Source: Silurus meridionalis
Taxonomy: Eukaryota > Chordata > Actinopteri > Siluriformes > Siluridae
Length of the DNA: 64,000 nt
Reading direction: 5' to 3'
Assembly (NCBI RefSeq): GCF_014805685.1
Contig: NC_060911.1
Location: forward strand, 15,124,212 to 15,188,211
Position 1 is the first letter of the stretch. Each line of letters starts with the position of its first letter. Both the position numbers and the translations under genes were made by a program. Positions 34,681 through 46,775 of this stretch are shown here, in pieces. The notes under the pieces were generated by a model. It searched no databases and was not told the DNA's origin. It saw nothing but the letters and a program-made list of their open reading frames with translations.

Positions 34681-35089
34681 GGAACCAGGAGCGACTAAGC
34701 AACTCATAAAATAGCTCAACATTTGAGATCATCATAGATCCAACACCAGCTTCTCCATGCCAGAGCCTTTACACACTCAAATAGGTCCAATGTCCAATGT
34801 CAAGTTCCCTAAACTTCTGTTTATCTTTAAAGTAAATAATAACCCAAACACTGTTATGGCTTAAAACATCATTACTGCTTAAATGACCCGAGAAAGTGTG
34901 ACCATAAAGCAAAATGTCAGCAGTACCAACATCAATGATTTGGAACATACACTATTCCTCTAGACAGTATGACAATAGCATGAGATGCTACCCAGTAGAC
35001 CAGAATAAATAAGCTCAAACTACCTGAGAAGTTCATGGAACAGGTTGCTGCAACAAATTTTGTTACACCGCCTGAAATACACCTGAAGT

Positions 35090-35280
35090 ACACTGATCAG
35101 GCACAACATTATTACCACCTGACTAGTATAGTGTTGGTCCCCCTTTTCCTACCAAAACAATTCGGACCCATTAAGCATTAACAGCATTAACTTCATCAGC
35201 CATTTGGGCTACAGGAGCTTGTCTGTTGGCCACCCATAACCCTGTCGCCGGTTCACCACTGTTCCTTCCTCATCCATTAT
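35090..35280 (-). mobile_element. Tc1-like element fragment, reverse orientation
   Basis: Starts with an ACTGATCAGGCACAACATTA end, continues TAGTGTTGGTCCCCCTTTTC, and on the minus strand reads into the same transposase DNA-binding region as 256-560 (GGTGAACCGGCGACAGGGTT-type sequence at 35275-35240). It is truncated at about 35280. Confidence 0.65.
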
Positions 35281-35434
35281 TAATGTTTTTTTAATTAATA
35301 ACAAAAGACTTTTCACTGCAGTAGTAGAGTTTGTATTATAATGCAGTTTGACAGTAATTGTTTATTTACCCCTTAAAGTGATGAAGATTGGCTAATCACC
35401 TCATTTTCTCTGGTTTTATTGATTAGTTTTAGGT

Positions 35435-35645
35435 TTGAGGAGAACCAGTTTGTATTTTTATTTTGCTTGACCTAATGAAATTTGGGAGGGAAATCAGGCT
35501 CCATGATTTGAATGATCTCTAAGTATTAGTGTTTTGCATAAGATGGCAAAACAAGGTTAGTCAAGTTCCTTTAGAAAGTCACGGAGTGTTCAAGTAGATC
35601 TAGAACACAGCTTTTCAAGAAATTCATTTAGGTTTCAGTGTAACT
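35435..35645 (+). promoter_or_regulatory. Promoter cassette remnant, unit 5
   Basis: GGGAAATCAGGCTCCATGAT, TGAATGATCTCTAAGTATTA, CACAGCTTTTCAAGAAATTC and GGTTTCAG|TGTAAC; the donor GT is out of place. It is diverged from the B/C cassette, and no lectin exons follow before a gypsy fragment at 36.6 kb. Confidence 0.5.
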
Positions 35646-35999
35646 TGTTCTCATTCAACAACTTGTTTTTCTCCTTTTATAATATTGTAGCTATGAACAT
35701 GTTGCATAAACTTTTTAAATGACCCTTTAAATAGCATCTGTAAAAAAAAAACTTCAATTTACATATGAAATATTAATGTTATAACATAATAAGCAATAAT
35801 GAAGTGTGCCAAAGTTTGTTTAAATTCAAAGACTGAGATAATCACAATAAAATCCCATCCATTTACCCTCTGTACATCTACCTTAGACATGGCAAAATCT
35901 GAAATTTATACTTATCTTGATTTATTTTTTGTTTATTCTCTTGTGTAATTTTTATATTCTCTAAATATTTCTTCATTGCTGCTGGTCTCTGAGAGCTAC

Positions 36000-36594
36000 C
36001 AAACTAATTTTGTTGTTTTAAAATGACTTTATTATCATTGTATTCTCTTTATCTTTTCCACTGAACTAATGTCCATTCCTTGTGTTTCTTGGCCCAAGCA
36101 AGTCTCTTCTGGTTGTTTTTCTTTTAAAGTAATAGTTTATTTGCTGCAATTTGTCCACGAACGTCTGATTCACACAGTCTCCTCTGAACAGTGAACATTG
36201 AAATATGTCTGCCTTTTGAATACTGCAAAGCAGTTATGTAAATCGTTGGTTTCTGAGACTGGTAGTTCTAATACACTTATCTTCTGCAGCAGAAGAAGCT
36301 CTTGGTCTTTTTTTGGGACGGTCCTCATTAAAGCCTGTGTAATCATAACGTTTTATGGTTTTGGAGACTGCACTTGGGAAAACATTTAAATTTTGTATTG
36401 ACTGACTGAGTGTTTCTTACCACAATATGGATTTGTACAGTAGATGTAGTAGCACTAATAGTGTTATTGACTCTGTACTCACCCTTTTCTCTGCACAAAA
36501 CTACTGATGGTCTAAAGCACATTCAAAAGGCAAGTAACTTCACACATGATCTCTTGACACGCCACACCTGTGACCTGATACCCATTCAGGTGGC
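36000..36594. other. No gene seen
   Basis: AT-rich sequence with short open frames (36198-36389, 36410-36604) that have no recognisable domain. It may be part of the gypsy insertion that follows. Confidence 0.35.
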
Positions 36595-36880
36595 TCCAGA
36601 ATAGCTCCCACCCCCTTTTTCTGAGGCGTCGACCTCCACAATGAATTGGTATGATGGGTCTGGTAGTGTTAAAATTTGCTTCAGAAAGGCTTGCTCGGCC
36701 TCAAGTTTTCAAGAGAAGAGTCGGCAGGTAAGTAGCTGTAGAGGGGTGGCTACAGAATTGAAGCTCCTGATCAACCTCAATTTAAAATTGCCAAAGCTGA
36801 GAAATTTCTGGAGCTTTTTCTGTGTCTCTTGGCATAGCCAGTTCTTCACAGCCAGGATCTCGGTGGGGTCCATTTGTATT
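36595..36880 (-). pseudogene. Ty3/gypsy RT-RNase H fragment
   Basis: The minus strand reads LQKFLSFGNFKLRLIRSFNS and VATPLQLL, then after a stop EAEQAFLKQILTLPDPSYQF and IVEVDASEKGGG. This is the RT connection/RNase H start of Ty3/gypsy polyproteins (compare the family pattern FLGFANFYRRFI...FIVEVDAS). It is an isolated fragment with stops and no LTRs identified. Confidence 0.75.
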
Positions 36881-36939
36881 TTTTCCACAATATGGAATAA
36901 TTTGGAATAATAATTTTGTAATGAGCAAATATTTGTATT

Positions 36940-38000
36940 GACTATAAAATAATCCTCATTTATAGTCTTTTCAAAGCCATAAACCTTTAGAAATGATTTT
37001 CACTGCACTTGTGGAATGGCCAGAGAAATTTGAATATGAATGCATATCATTATTACAGGTGCTATCTACTGTGGGAAATAAAAATAAAGTAAGGAATAAA
37101 ACACAACAGGACTTCCTGTAATAAAAAAAGGGATATAACCAAGTTGATTAAGTTTATTCAGAGGTTACATAAGTTTTAAGCATTTATGCAAATTATAAAT
37201 GTTAATTATTTCCATTATAGACATCCTTAAGATGTTTCAGTAAAACTCTTGACACTGAATTGACATTATACAGAACATCTTTCAGTACTTTTGTATGAAA
37301 ATAACAAATACTGTATATTACTTTTTAAATACAGTATAAAGCGTGTAAAACTACCACAAAATCATGAATGAGATCTTCATTGCTATTTTGGTTAAGTTAT
37401 TCAAATAGATTTTCTAAAAAACAAGGAAGGCGGCTCGAGAGGAGGATTACAAAGTAAGAAAAGCTTTGAAATCCAAACACTAATCCTGTTTTAGTGGCAG
37501 TGTCAAATTACAACAGTGTTTTGGGTCACAAACAAAAAACACAACCCAAACAGAAGGCAACATTACAACATAAAGAAGGTTGATTCATATAAATGTTGTT
37601 CAATTCATGAGATTATTTGTATTACAGAGACTGGCATGTGTCAAGCTCATTCTAATTTACAACTTTACTGTAAAATATAACTCCAATAACACTTTATATT
37701 TTAAAATTAACCCTAAATTACAAAACACAAGTTTAGATCAATTCCACTCAACAGTTCCTTAATATCCGTATGAACAAAAAGGCATTACAGGCATGATGTT
37801 TGTTTACGATGTTTGTTTCAGTGACATTTGTGATGGAAATCAGTCTCTGCGAGTTGAACGATCATCGAGTACAAGTGTTTTGCATGAGATATCTTTAAAA
37901 GGATCTTCAAGCATCTTTAAACATTTTTGCGAGAGATTAGAGCTGGAGAGTGCAGCCTGATGAATACATCTTTCAAAAGATAGAAAATTATTAGAGTTTG
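36940..38000 (+). pseudogene. Array unit 6: promoter fused to terminal lectin exon
   Basis: 36945-37570 is a diverged upstream block (TGCATATCATTATTACAGG, TTTATTCAGAGGTTACATAA, TACAACAGTGTTTTGGGTCA). The cassette follows at 37826-37925 (GATGGAAATCAGTCTCTGCG, GAGTACAAGTGTTTTGCATG). From about 37938 the sequence is the end of the terminal lectin exon, WRVQPDEYIFQKIENY-stop (about 37944-37994). The signal, CTLD1, CTLD2 and first tail exons are all missing. The 3' flank resembles that of gene C (33740-33960). Confidence 0.75.
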
Positions 38001-38009
38001 AACATTAAT

Positions 38010-39175
38010 GTGCAACTTCTGTGCCCATGTGAATTGTGACTTTCACTTGCTCTGTCCTGATAAACCTGAAGCACGGATTTAACTAAATTACTTTATAAAA
38101 ACTATTCAAACAAGTTCGTGACAAAGTTTCATTACTGTATAGAGAACAACTCTTCTCGGAAGGAGGCTATGCATTGGAAATCAGTGAATCACATCATGTG
38201 ACAATTAAATTGCTTGTAGAATTACTCCTTTTTATGCAGTACTCGTGTAGTCATTCTAGTATCTGATTATGAGGCTTCTAAATGGTAACTAGTTACACCA
38301 GCAGTAAGTTACAGGGTTTTAGAAATACTTCTGCTATCATTACTTTTTGATTTATTTGTGAAACTGCTTCAATACTGTGTTCTGTTCATCTCTGTGTAAT
38401 ATTTATTCCTTATCATTTGGAAACTACATTCTCACAAGATTCTATATTAAAAAAAATAGACTGGTAGCTGTGTAGTTATAAACAATCAGATATATAAATA
38501 TGTGGATATATTGAGAAAGTTATTGTTGTTTAAGGTGTCGACCACTGTTATATTACATTAAAGAAAGAAAAACTTCTGACATGGTTATCTTCGTCTACTT
38601 TACTTCATTTGTACTGACTCATATTATTCACTCGATCAGCAATCTGTCCTGGAAATGTTGAAAGAATTTTAGATGTGTAACTCACCCTAAGAAAGCAAAG
38701 CCATATGAACAATTTAGAAATGTATTCTCAACGTATAAATTATACAACATAATATTCTCCAAACTTGGAAGGAATCTGGAGAAATCTCTGTGCATATAGG
38801 AAACAAGGGTGAAAATCAATATTTGTGCAAGTCAATGCTAACTGCATACGGCATCTATTACAATAGCTTGACTTTGTTGTAGAAGAGTCTGGGTGATAAA
38901 CTGGCCTGCCTGCAGTATGGACCTTTCACCATTATGAAACAAAAAACACAACAAAGGACACCCAGAACCGTTGAGCAGCTATAATCCTGTGTCAGATAAA
39001 TATGGGGCAAAATTCCTCTCCCAGAATACCAGCAACTGCTCTTCCTACTTCGACTGGATGCTACACAGTGGGAAACATGTCCCAACCTTTTTAAGATGTG
39101 TCACTTGTATAATTTAGCACTGATATCAGCCTAGCCTAGAGAAGGAGATATGTGCACTGGGCACATCAAAGTGAT
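38010..39175. other. No gene assigned
   Basis: To about 38260 this is unit 6 3' flank. 38850-39090 is a GC-richer block; a forward frame with 'KLACLQYGPFTIM' faintly resembles the end of a gypsy integrase, but the match is too short to call. A 75-codon minus-strand frame there is unrecognised. Confidence 0.35.
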
Positions 39176-39179
39176 TTCT

Positions 39180-40235
39180 ATTGAGAGATGTGTGCAGATT
39201 GTTACATCACTTACTGTTTATACAGGGGTTAATTTAGCCTTGCCTATTAATGCAAAGCATTCTTGGCAATCATTTCAATCACAGAGACCAATTTCCATTC
39301 AGCCTTCCCCAATTTATGATTTTCAGTAGAATTAAAACTGTATGGGAAATGAAAACTGGTATCGGAAAGTCGAATGTAAGACATTAAGTCTATTGGTATT
39401 TAAATATCGCTACAAAACTGCAATTCCTGTAAAACAGCAGCAATTCAATACTTGGGATACTTCTTTGTGGCAAATAAAAAACATTTTCTTAACAAATTTG
39501 GAGGTTTGTAGGCCACAGTGTTTACTGGGAAATTGAATTTGTGTATTTAGATGACCTGAGATTGTGTCTGCACAGCAGATAAATCCTTACTTATTTGACT
39601 ACTTTTTAGACAATCAACATAAAAGCAACCAGCGCTTGTCTGTAAATACAAAAACAACCGGGACAAAGGGTGTAAATTAAATGCACCAGATTGTCCAAGA
39701 AAAGTATGATTACCACGAAACAACAAATATTATTGATATGCACGGTGTATACAACATTAAATAAAATAATGAAATGACTTTAATGTGCAGACTTTCAGCT
39801 TCAATGTGAGTAAATTTCCATGTAACTCAGGTGAACTGGGTAGGAATGACATTCTCTGCATGTGAAAAATTAAGACGCAGCATGTTTTCTGCCAACACAA
39901 CAACAGTACATTATTGACACTCTAGTAGTATTATCTGTATAATACAGGATGTATAATGCATTGAATAAAATGTTAAATACAAACGTTTTTTATTCAAAAA
40001 ATGGATTTGTTTTTCTGGAAATTTATAACAATTTCGGAATCTTCTATTTTATGCTTGAGGAAAACCAGTTTCTGTTTTAATACTGATACGTCTGCTTAAC
40101 CCTAGAGATAGTTTAAATGGAAATCTGTCTCTGTGATTTACATAATCGGGTTTACATTAAGCCAAAGCAGGTGAGATAAGCTTCTTTAAAAACGTATTGA
40201 AGATCTGTGACCTATTAAGGAACACCTGTACCAAC
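39180..40235 (+). other. Array unit 7: upstream block and promoter remnant, no gene
   Basis: 39215-39330 matches the unit 5' block (TTTATACAGGGGTTAATTTA, AATGCAAAGCATTCTTGGCA). The cassette is recognisable at 40115-40215 (GGAAATCTGTCTCTGTGATT, CTTCTTTAAAAACG). No lectin exon follows; an L2 3' end comes next. Confidence 0.55.
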
Positions 40236-40374
40236 AATTTATACTCTACATTTTATTTGCTCTGCACTGGCTGTAGACCACTCGATGCTGCTGAGATGGT
40301 TCCACATGAACAGCCGAAAGTTTAGCGACGTTACGGTAAAAAGTTAAACTTAAGAACCATGAAGATGGACTTGG

Positions 40375-40640
40375 AGTGTATTAATATAACAATGGCTCCA
40401 CGAACAGTTTTGAATGTGTTCATTAGCGAACAGTTAATAACATTGGATCTGTAATGAATGGACATTTGGTGCCACCCAGAAGAGGATGACGTTCCCTTAT
40501 GAGTCTGGTTCCTCTTAACGTTTCTTCCTCTTGGGATCTCAGGGAGATTTTCCTTGCCACCTTCGCCACTGGCTCGGTCATTAGGCATAAACCTCATAGG
40601 CACTAACTGATTCATTAAAAATGAATAATCCGTTTATTGC
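40375..40640 (+). mobile_element. L2-like LINE 3' fragment
   Basis: GAGTCTGGTTCCTCTTAACG and TTTTCCTTGCCACCTTCGCC match 50514-50580 of the LINE at 46.8-50.7 kb, with divergence. Non-coding. Confidence 0.6.
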
Positions 40641-40979
40641 TGCTGCTCTGGGAGAATGTTTATTGTTAAAAGTTCTGTAGAAATAAAATAAAATAAAAAT
40701 ATTTGTATTATATTTCTGTTTATTGAGGCAAGTGCTTTCATATGTCATACGTCCGTCAGTAGCTTGTGATTCCAAACTGAACACAATGTAATTGCATGTC
40801 TAAGTTGCTGTGGGTTTGTGATTTTAGTTAATTTTATTTTCAAATACATAACCATACATAATACAGCATGCAGTGAAAAGTATTTAACATCTAGTCAGTG
40901 ATATAAATAGGTGAATATTTGAAAAAAAAAAAAATAGGGTATAAATTGTTGTTATTTTAATTCTGTTTATTTGTACAGA

Positions 40980-41217
40980 AATGAATTAATGATCTGTAAA
41001 TGCTGACTTGATTTTAGAGAAGCACCAGATTATTTTCATGCTGATAAGTTTTATGTAAATCAGTCTATTACAACTTTGAGATGGAAATCAGCCTCCAACA
41101 TTTAAATGATCCTCAGGAATGACTACTTTGTGTAGAAGAGCACAAGTTATGCTTCTTCAGAAAGTGGACGTTATTAAAGACACAACTTTGATCTGAACTT
41201 TCTGTTTTAGATTTCAG
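40980..41217 (+). promoter_or_regulatory. Promoter cassette of pseudogene D (unit 8)
   Basis: GAGATGGAAATCAGCCTCCA, AAATGATCCTCAGG, CTTTGTGTAGAAGAGC, TCTGTTTTAGATTTCAG|GCTGG. The donor GT found in B and C is mutated to GC. Diverged from the B/C cassette. Confidence 0.5.
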
Positions 41218-42052
41218 GCTGGTTTTAATGGTACTTATTTAATACCACTCTTTTATCATATTATAGATATGCACACTTTTTTAGACATGCTTACAAATTG
41301 TTAAATGTTAGCTGTCGGACTGACATTAGAATACACTTCAAACATAGCAATGGTATTTTTAGTAAATGAAAATTAACTGGGTATTAGTTTTATCTTTTTT
41401 CATAAGATAGCCTTTAGTTTCAGTTCTTTTGTATGATGTTTCCTGGAGAACATGATTCATTTCTTTGACAATGATTATTAAAAACTGTGCTAATAAAAAA
41501 TGCTAATGATTGCATTTCTACATAAACAATACTTAATTGTTTGTTTTGTCATTTAACCTTCATTCTGATTATCAACTATACATTGGTTAGATTTAATAAC
41601 ATATTTGATCATGAATACATAAAGACAAATATATTATTATTTTCACTATCTCTATTAGCACTATTAGACTATCACAACCTCTAGTGATGAAATTTAAATG
41701 AAAATCAATGAGTTGAATACATTCAGCTTTGTGGAAAATTTACATCCAAAACAGGGGAAATGGGACATACGATCATATAAATCAAGTACAATTCCGAATG
41801 CTGAATATCGATGTGCAGACTTTTTGTTAGAACATTAGTTCAAACAATGAGCAAATATTTGCCAGTTTTTAAATTACTTTACAAATCAGCCTCGTCATAG
41901 TAACGTTTAAACTTTGTGTGTTTGGGACGCAATATTCTCTGTGTTCTTATGTCATGTTCAGAAACATGTATGCATCAAGTCGAGCTGCAGTTCTATTAGA
42001 ACTTTCCTAATCCTAATGTAATTGTAATATTTTATTTAGCTGTTCATAAGTC

Positions 42053-42390
42053 ATGAAGTTGGATCTGATTTTTCCCCTTTGTCTCCCTGGTGAGAGCTTC
42101 TTAAATAAAACAGGTTTTTTTCGATTGACATGTTATATGTTATATGTAGATGCACTTTCAAAATTCACATGTAAAAAATACAACAGAGATCTAATTCGTT
42201 CTTGTTAACAGGTGTTGTGCCAATCTCATTTTTCACTCTGCAAATGAACCCTGTTCAGTTCTCTCTAATAAAGCAGGCAGTAACATGGCCTGATGCTCAG
42301 AAGTACCGCAGGATGAAGTACACTGACCTGGCTAGGGTGAAGGACTCTAGTGTTTTGTCAGAGGTAAACATTTCCAGGCGAAATGGCCAT
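42053..42390 (+). pseudogene. Lectin pseudogene D: signal exon and truncated CTLD1
   Basis: Signal exon 42053-42089 (MKLDLIFPLCLPG, 37 nt, donor CCTG|GTGAGA) and the CTLD1 exon from 42212 (acceptor TTAACAG|GTGTTGTG). The exon reads QAVTWPDAQKY then RRMKYTDLARVKDSSVLSE, after which homology to B and C fades by about 42370-42390. The frame ends 42418-42420. The first CTLD cysteine (YCR in B and C) is arginine (TAC CGC). CTLD2 and the tail are absent downstream. It cannot make a folded CTLD. Confidence 0.85.
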
Positions 42391-42399
42391 ACACATGAA

Positions 42400-43186
42400 C
42401 AAATTCCAAAAACTATATAAACCTGGAGTTAGTGTATTCGGTTCAGAAATACTCTGTCAAATGTTTTTTTAAAACCAAACTCTAAAAAGTCCAACTCCAA
42501 CAGTGCACATAACTCAGAATGCATGAAATAGCATTAAACCCCTTCTTTAAAAGTCATGATTGGATACATGTTCAACAAAAAGATATTTGTGACAAAAAAT
42601 ATGATATATGTATTTTATATATATGTTCTAATGTTCTTATGAGATGAAGTCAAGGTTCCAGTGGCTGAGATGAGGTGGAGTGAGCATGAGGTAGAATGTG
42701 AAATGGAGCCTGAGGTGGGATTGGGGTTGAACCTGGGATGGAGTGGGAAGGGGATCCGGAGCTGCCGCTTGGACTAATGACAGGTGGTCATTTAACTGTT
42801 GAACAGCGGTGCCAAAGTTGGTCAGAAGGTCCAGGTTTTGAGCAGTAAACTGAATGTTTTGGGCCAGCACAGTCTAGTGATCATGTAACGGCTGCTCTTG
42901 TCGCATAAAGGCGGAAAAGACTTTGACTCTCAGTGGTTGTGGTTTGTATCGGGCTTAAACCGGAGTCGCTGTAATGAGAGGTGAACACTCTTGCTTTGTG
43001 CCAAAGTAGCATCAGTTTGGCCCAGGTGCAGAGAGAGCGACTTGGAAGCAGAGATGGGGAGTTGAATTAATGCAGGGGAAGAGTAAAAAAAGCAGGCCAA
43101 CAAATTGGTTTGTCACGGTGTGAGCGAAACAAAAGGCAGAAGCCGGAGTACAGCTCGCTCGGGTTTTAATGGCATGCGTGAGAGAG

Positions 43187-43220
<34 letters not shown>

Positions 43221-43915
43221 GCACATACACACACACACACGCGCGCACATACACACACACACGCGCGCACATACACACACACACACGCGCGCACACACAC
43301 GCGCACATACACACACACGCGCGCGCACATACACACGGCAGTTCTTAGGTTGAGAGATAGTCCAAGTAGCGCATAGGAGAAGCGTAGCTGACCCGAGATG
43401 CACAGGGAGGGGAAGCGCAGCCGGTACGGGATTCTGGAGTCCGGATGACACGGATGAAAGAAGTCCTGTATGAAAACCGAAACGCCAAAACATGTAGTAC
43501 GGGAAGTCCAACATAAACAATAACGAACGGGGAGTGAATGTGAGTGAGGGGTTTATGTAGGAGCGGGGTGGAGTGATGAGCTTCAGGTGTGCCTGGAGCT
43601 TCAGAGAGAGCGGAGGCATGAGTGATGATGAGCTCCAGGTGTGCGTGGTTAAACCTGGAGCTCTATGGAGAGTGGAGGCATAGAGAGCCACCAAAGGGGG
43701 CGTGGCAGGTGGATCCCTGACATGGTTTGGCATAAACAAACTAGATCGAGGATTAAAGAAAGGCACATTAGCAGTCTCAGGTGGCAAGAGTGAGTAAAAC
43801 TCTGACGTCTTTTAAAGGGAAGGCCTTGAAATATAAACACAACTAATACTAAGTGTTATTATATTTTATATTTGTTACAGTCCTTGAAGTTTTGTCATTT
43901 TTATATATATATATT
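42400..43915. other. No gene seen; possible gag-like remnant and repeats
   Basis: On the minus strand, 42870-42637 encodes a Q/P-rich stretch (LNDHLSLVQAAAPDPLPTPS) reminiscent of gypsy gag N-termini, but too little to assign. 43085-43720 contains the AC/GC repeat and direct repeats around GAGCTTCAGGTGTG and GAGCTCCAGGTGTG (about 43578 and 43630), perhaps LTR-related. Confidence 0.35.
43185..43337. repeat. (AC)n/(GC) compound microsatellite
   Basis: AC runs broken by GCGCGC and ACATAC units over about 150 bp. Long open frames on both strands across it (43105-43353, 43113-43787) are repeat artefacts. Confidence 0.95.
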
Positions 43916-43919
43916 TTTC

Positions 43920-44445
43920 TACGCATTTTTTATCGGTTATGTCGACTTTTTTTATGTCGCGGAACCCTAATATCTCGAGCACGAGGTGGGGAAAAATTAT
44001 AAATTTTAACGTCAGTTATGTCGATCGGCACTGTGCAGCCGCAGAAGAACTCGCGAAAGTGGCGGAAAAATCAAACCTTACAGCTGCTACAGGTGTTTGT
44101 ATTGTATACTGGTGAATCTCTGCTGTTAGTAAGTGCACATATGCATTTTTTTTTGTTAAATGTTATGCGATGAACGGGAGCGCAGCGCTCCCGCCTTCAA
44201 CTACTTACCAAGCACGCGCGCGAGCAGGGTAAGGAGCACGGCTCTCTCGGTAAGGAGTTGAAGCCGGGAGCTTCAGAGAAAGCGGCCGAGAAAGCACCTG
44301 CCACGCCCCCTTCGGCCGTTCACGTTTGAGACTTTTCTGTCCCTCGTTTTTGGATTCGGGTTCGGTTTTGGATCTTCCGGGGTTTTTTTTCCGGCTTTGC
44401 GCCGTCCCGCCGGTCGCAGTATTTTTGAATTTCCCTATTTTTCTA

Positions 44446-44487
<42 letters not shown>

Positions 44488-45065
44488 CTGCTTATCTCCC
44501 CATCGCGGCATAAAAAAACACAAAACGTAAGTGTTTTCGGACACTTTGCTTTGTGTGTTTGTGCGGATTACTTCAGCCTGATGGTCATAAGTTTTCAGAC
44601 ACTTAGTTATGTTTTTTTTTTTTTTCTTTCCTGCACATGTGGACTAAATGTGAGACGGCACTGTGCAGCCGCTGTTTTTTTTTTTTTTTTGAGCGATCTG
44701 TGTGTTTATAATGTTGGAGAATATAATAAAGGTTTGTATGGAGAATGGACGGTGGTTTGTATTGTATACTGGTGAATCTCTGCTGTTAGTAGGTGCACTT
44801 ATGCCTTTTGTTGTTAACAAACGTATGTACATTTTTATAGCATGACTTCATCAAACAAATCGCAGCAACGCTGTTGTGTAAAAAACCCTTCAAAAACACG
44901 TGCATGCACATTCTCATTTATTAACGCACATCATGTAGAAATCATAAAGAAATTTCAAGCACGTTAATATACTGCCGCCATTTTGATTTTCGTTTATCTC
45001 GAACATCGGTTACCTCGACGCTTTTCGGCGACCCCCTACGACATCGACATAACCGGGTTCCACTG
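43920..45065. mobile_element. Pogo/Tigger-like element, non-autonomous
   Basis: The right end, read inward, is CAGTGGAACCCGGTTATGTC then GATGTCGTAGGG. The left end around 43938-43972 (GGTTATGTCGACTTTTTTTA, GTCGCGGAACCC) is a decayed counterpart. Inside, a block of about 70 bp (TTTGTATTGTATACTGGTGA ... CTGCTGTTAGTA) occurs twice, at 44096 and 44755, and GGCACTGTGCAGCCGC occurs at 44028 and 44658. The segment between is GC-rich with a (TC)n run at 44450-44484. No transposase was seen. Confidence 0.55.
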
Positions 45066-45108
45066 TATATAAATACAGTGCTATGTCCTGAGGATGGAAA
45101 TAGCACTG

Positions 45109-45113
<5 letters not shown>

Positions 45114-45168
<55 letters not shown>
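45114..45168. repeat. (TA)n microsatellite
   Basis: About 27 TA units. Confidence 0.95.
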
Positions 45169-45169
<1 letters not shown>

Positions 45170-45172
<3 letters not shown>

Positions 45173-46485
45173 GTTTTTATCTGATTTCTATCTTTTGAAT
45201 TTTATGATCATGTTGATTTGATCCTTCAAGCCAGAGCAATTCTGGAACATGCAACCACTAATTTATCGTTGGCAGAAAGCACAATGTACTGATTTTGAGG
45301 CTAACAGAAAGCCAGTTTGCAATTTGGATCATTAAGCTTCACGCAATTAAGACCCAAATAAATGTGTGTGTCTTTGTATGTTCCACAGGATGAAATAAAA
45401 ATAATAAGAACAATTACAATTCCTACAATTGAAATTGTAGAAAACAAAAGGAAAGCTTACAATGGATCAGGGAATACAGACCCTGGACTATAAGGTGCAT
45501 ACTAGGCAAAATTAAATTAGTTTTTTTAAATAGGTTTTTCTAAGAGTATTTGTTTATAAAATTGTCAAGGTTTCCAATGCAATCCCTCCTCAGGTCCACC
45601 AAAGGGTGCCTTCACCCAAATTCTGAACACTCTGGGTCATTGGTCATTTCCTGTTTATACCCTTTTAATGCTACGATCATGCTACAGAACCTTGCGAAGT
45701 ATTGTGTTTCCCAGAGCGTACCAAGCCGTTCTTATATCCATGTTCTGTCTTTTTTAAAAACAAAAAACAAATTCAAGACAAAATAAAGCAAGATATTCTT
45801 AGTAGAAGTACCTGATTTGTATAGATCACAGAAGCCATGACCCAGTGGAGCCAAGACCTTGTGCATGTGTCTGAAACCGGATCCGATTTCTGTTTTTTTG
45901 AGAAAAAGCTTTTGAATATTTATAGTTGTGAGAAAGGCAAAACCTGGATAGAATCAATGCAATGAACCGGAGAGAGATTAATAAAATAAGTAATAAATGA
46001 CAGATACAGGACAAAATGGGGATTGTTAATAAGGGAGAAATATCATATCCAATGACTTTTATGAGGTAATTACTATCATTTGTGCTCTGTGAAGGAAACT
46101 TCTGAACTTATATGAAGATGCTCTTATAACTTTACAAAACACATCTGGAATTCACTCTGGATGAGAGTTTCTGTAAAAAGCTGAGAATATAAATGTGAAT
46201 AAACAGAACAGCACAAAACATCTTAAAAAAACAACAAAAAACAACTGATGTGATGAAAATCTTTTAACCTGTCTGGATTTGGGTCGGGGCTGAAGGATGG
46301 AAAATACCAAGTAGAAGTATATGAATAAACCTTTCAAAATGTGAATGGAAGCATATTTAAACAAAAATGTCCAATAAAAGTCATTAATTCAAAACATTTT
46401 TATTATCATCAAGTTGTCATAAACTGTGATGTGGGTTTACCAAAATTATTTCAAAATAGATAATCAGAAAACACCAACCACCATA
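45170..46485. other. No gene seen
   Basis: AT-rich sequence. Open frames of 60-80 codons have no domain, splice or paralogy support. There are no recognised lectin-unit blocks here. Confidence 0.4.
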
Positions 46486-46489
46486 TATT

Positions 46490-46775
46490 TTTTTAGACTT
46501 GAGTAGAACCAGTCTGTGACTAGTGAGGAGAGTGCATTGAGAAGATGGGAGGAGTATTTTGAGCAGCTGATGAACGAGTAAAATAAGAGCGAGAATGTTG
46601 GATGTGTGGAGATGGTGAAGCAGAAAGTGGATAGACTTAGTAAGGAGGAAGAGTGGAAAGCCAGTTGGAGATGTTTAGGAGAGATGGCAGTGTACCAGGT
46701 AGTTTTTTGAAAGAGTAAATTACAGGATGGCATGGAGACAAGTGAACCGTTTTGGCGACCTCTAAAGGAAGAAGC
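46490..46775 (+). mobile_element. Non-LTR retrotransposon fragment (same family as 26.1 kb)
   Basis: A forward frame reads RWEEYFEQLMNE (about 46530-46570), VKQKVDRLSKEEEWKASW and then a WRCLGEMAVYQV-like stretch, matching the pre-RT linker of the LINE family whose 3' end is at 26058-26965. It ends at about 46775 with GGCGACCTCTAAAGG...AGAAGCC, a known-type 3' end. Internally deleted. Confidence 0.55.

Noticed and set aside
38858..39090. Possible gypsy integrase C-terminus (KLACLQYGPFTIM on the + strand)
   Set aside because: The match is too short, with stops on both sides and no neighbouring integrase core.
43113..43787. 224-codon minus-strand frame rich in VCVCVC and RACVRACV
   Set aside because: The open frame is produced by the AC/GC microsatellite. 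Flanking codons show no domain or homology to anything recognised.
44326..44775. 149-codon forward frame with FFF and SLSLS runs
   Set aside because: It spans a (TC)n run and poly-T inside a non-autonomous DNA element. No splice, start-context or domain support.
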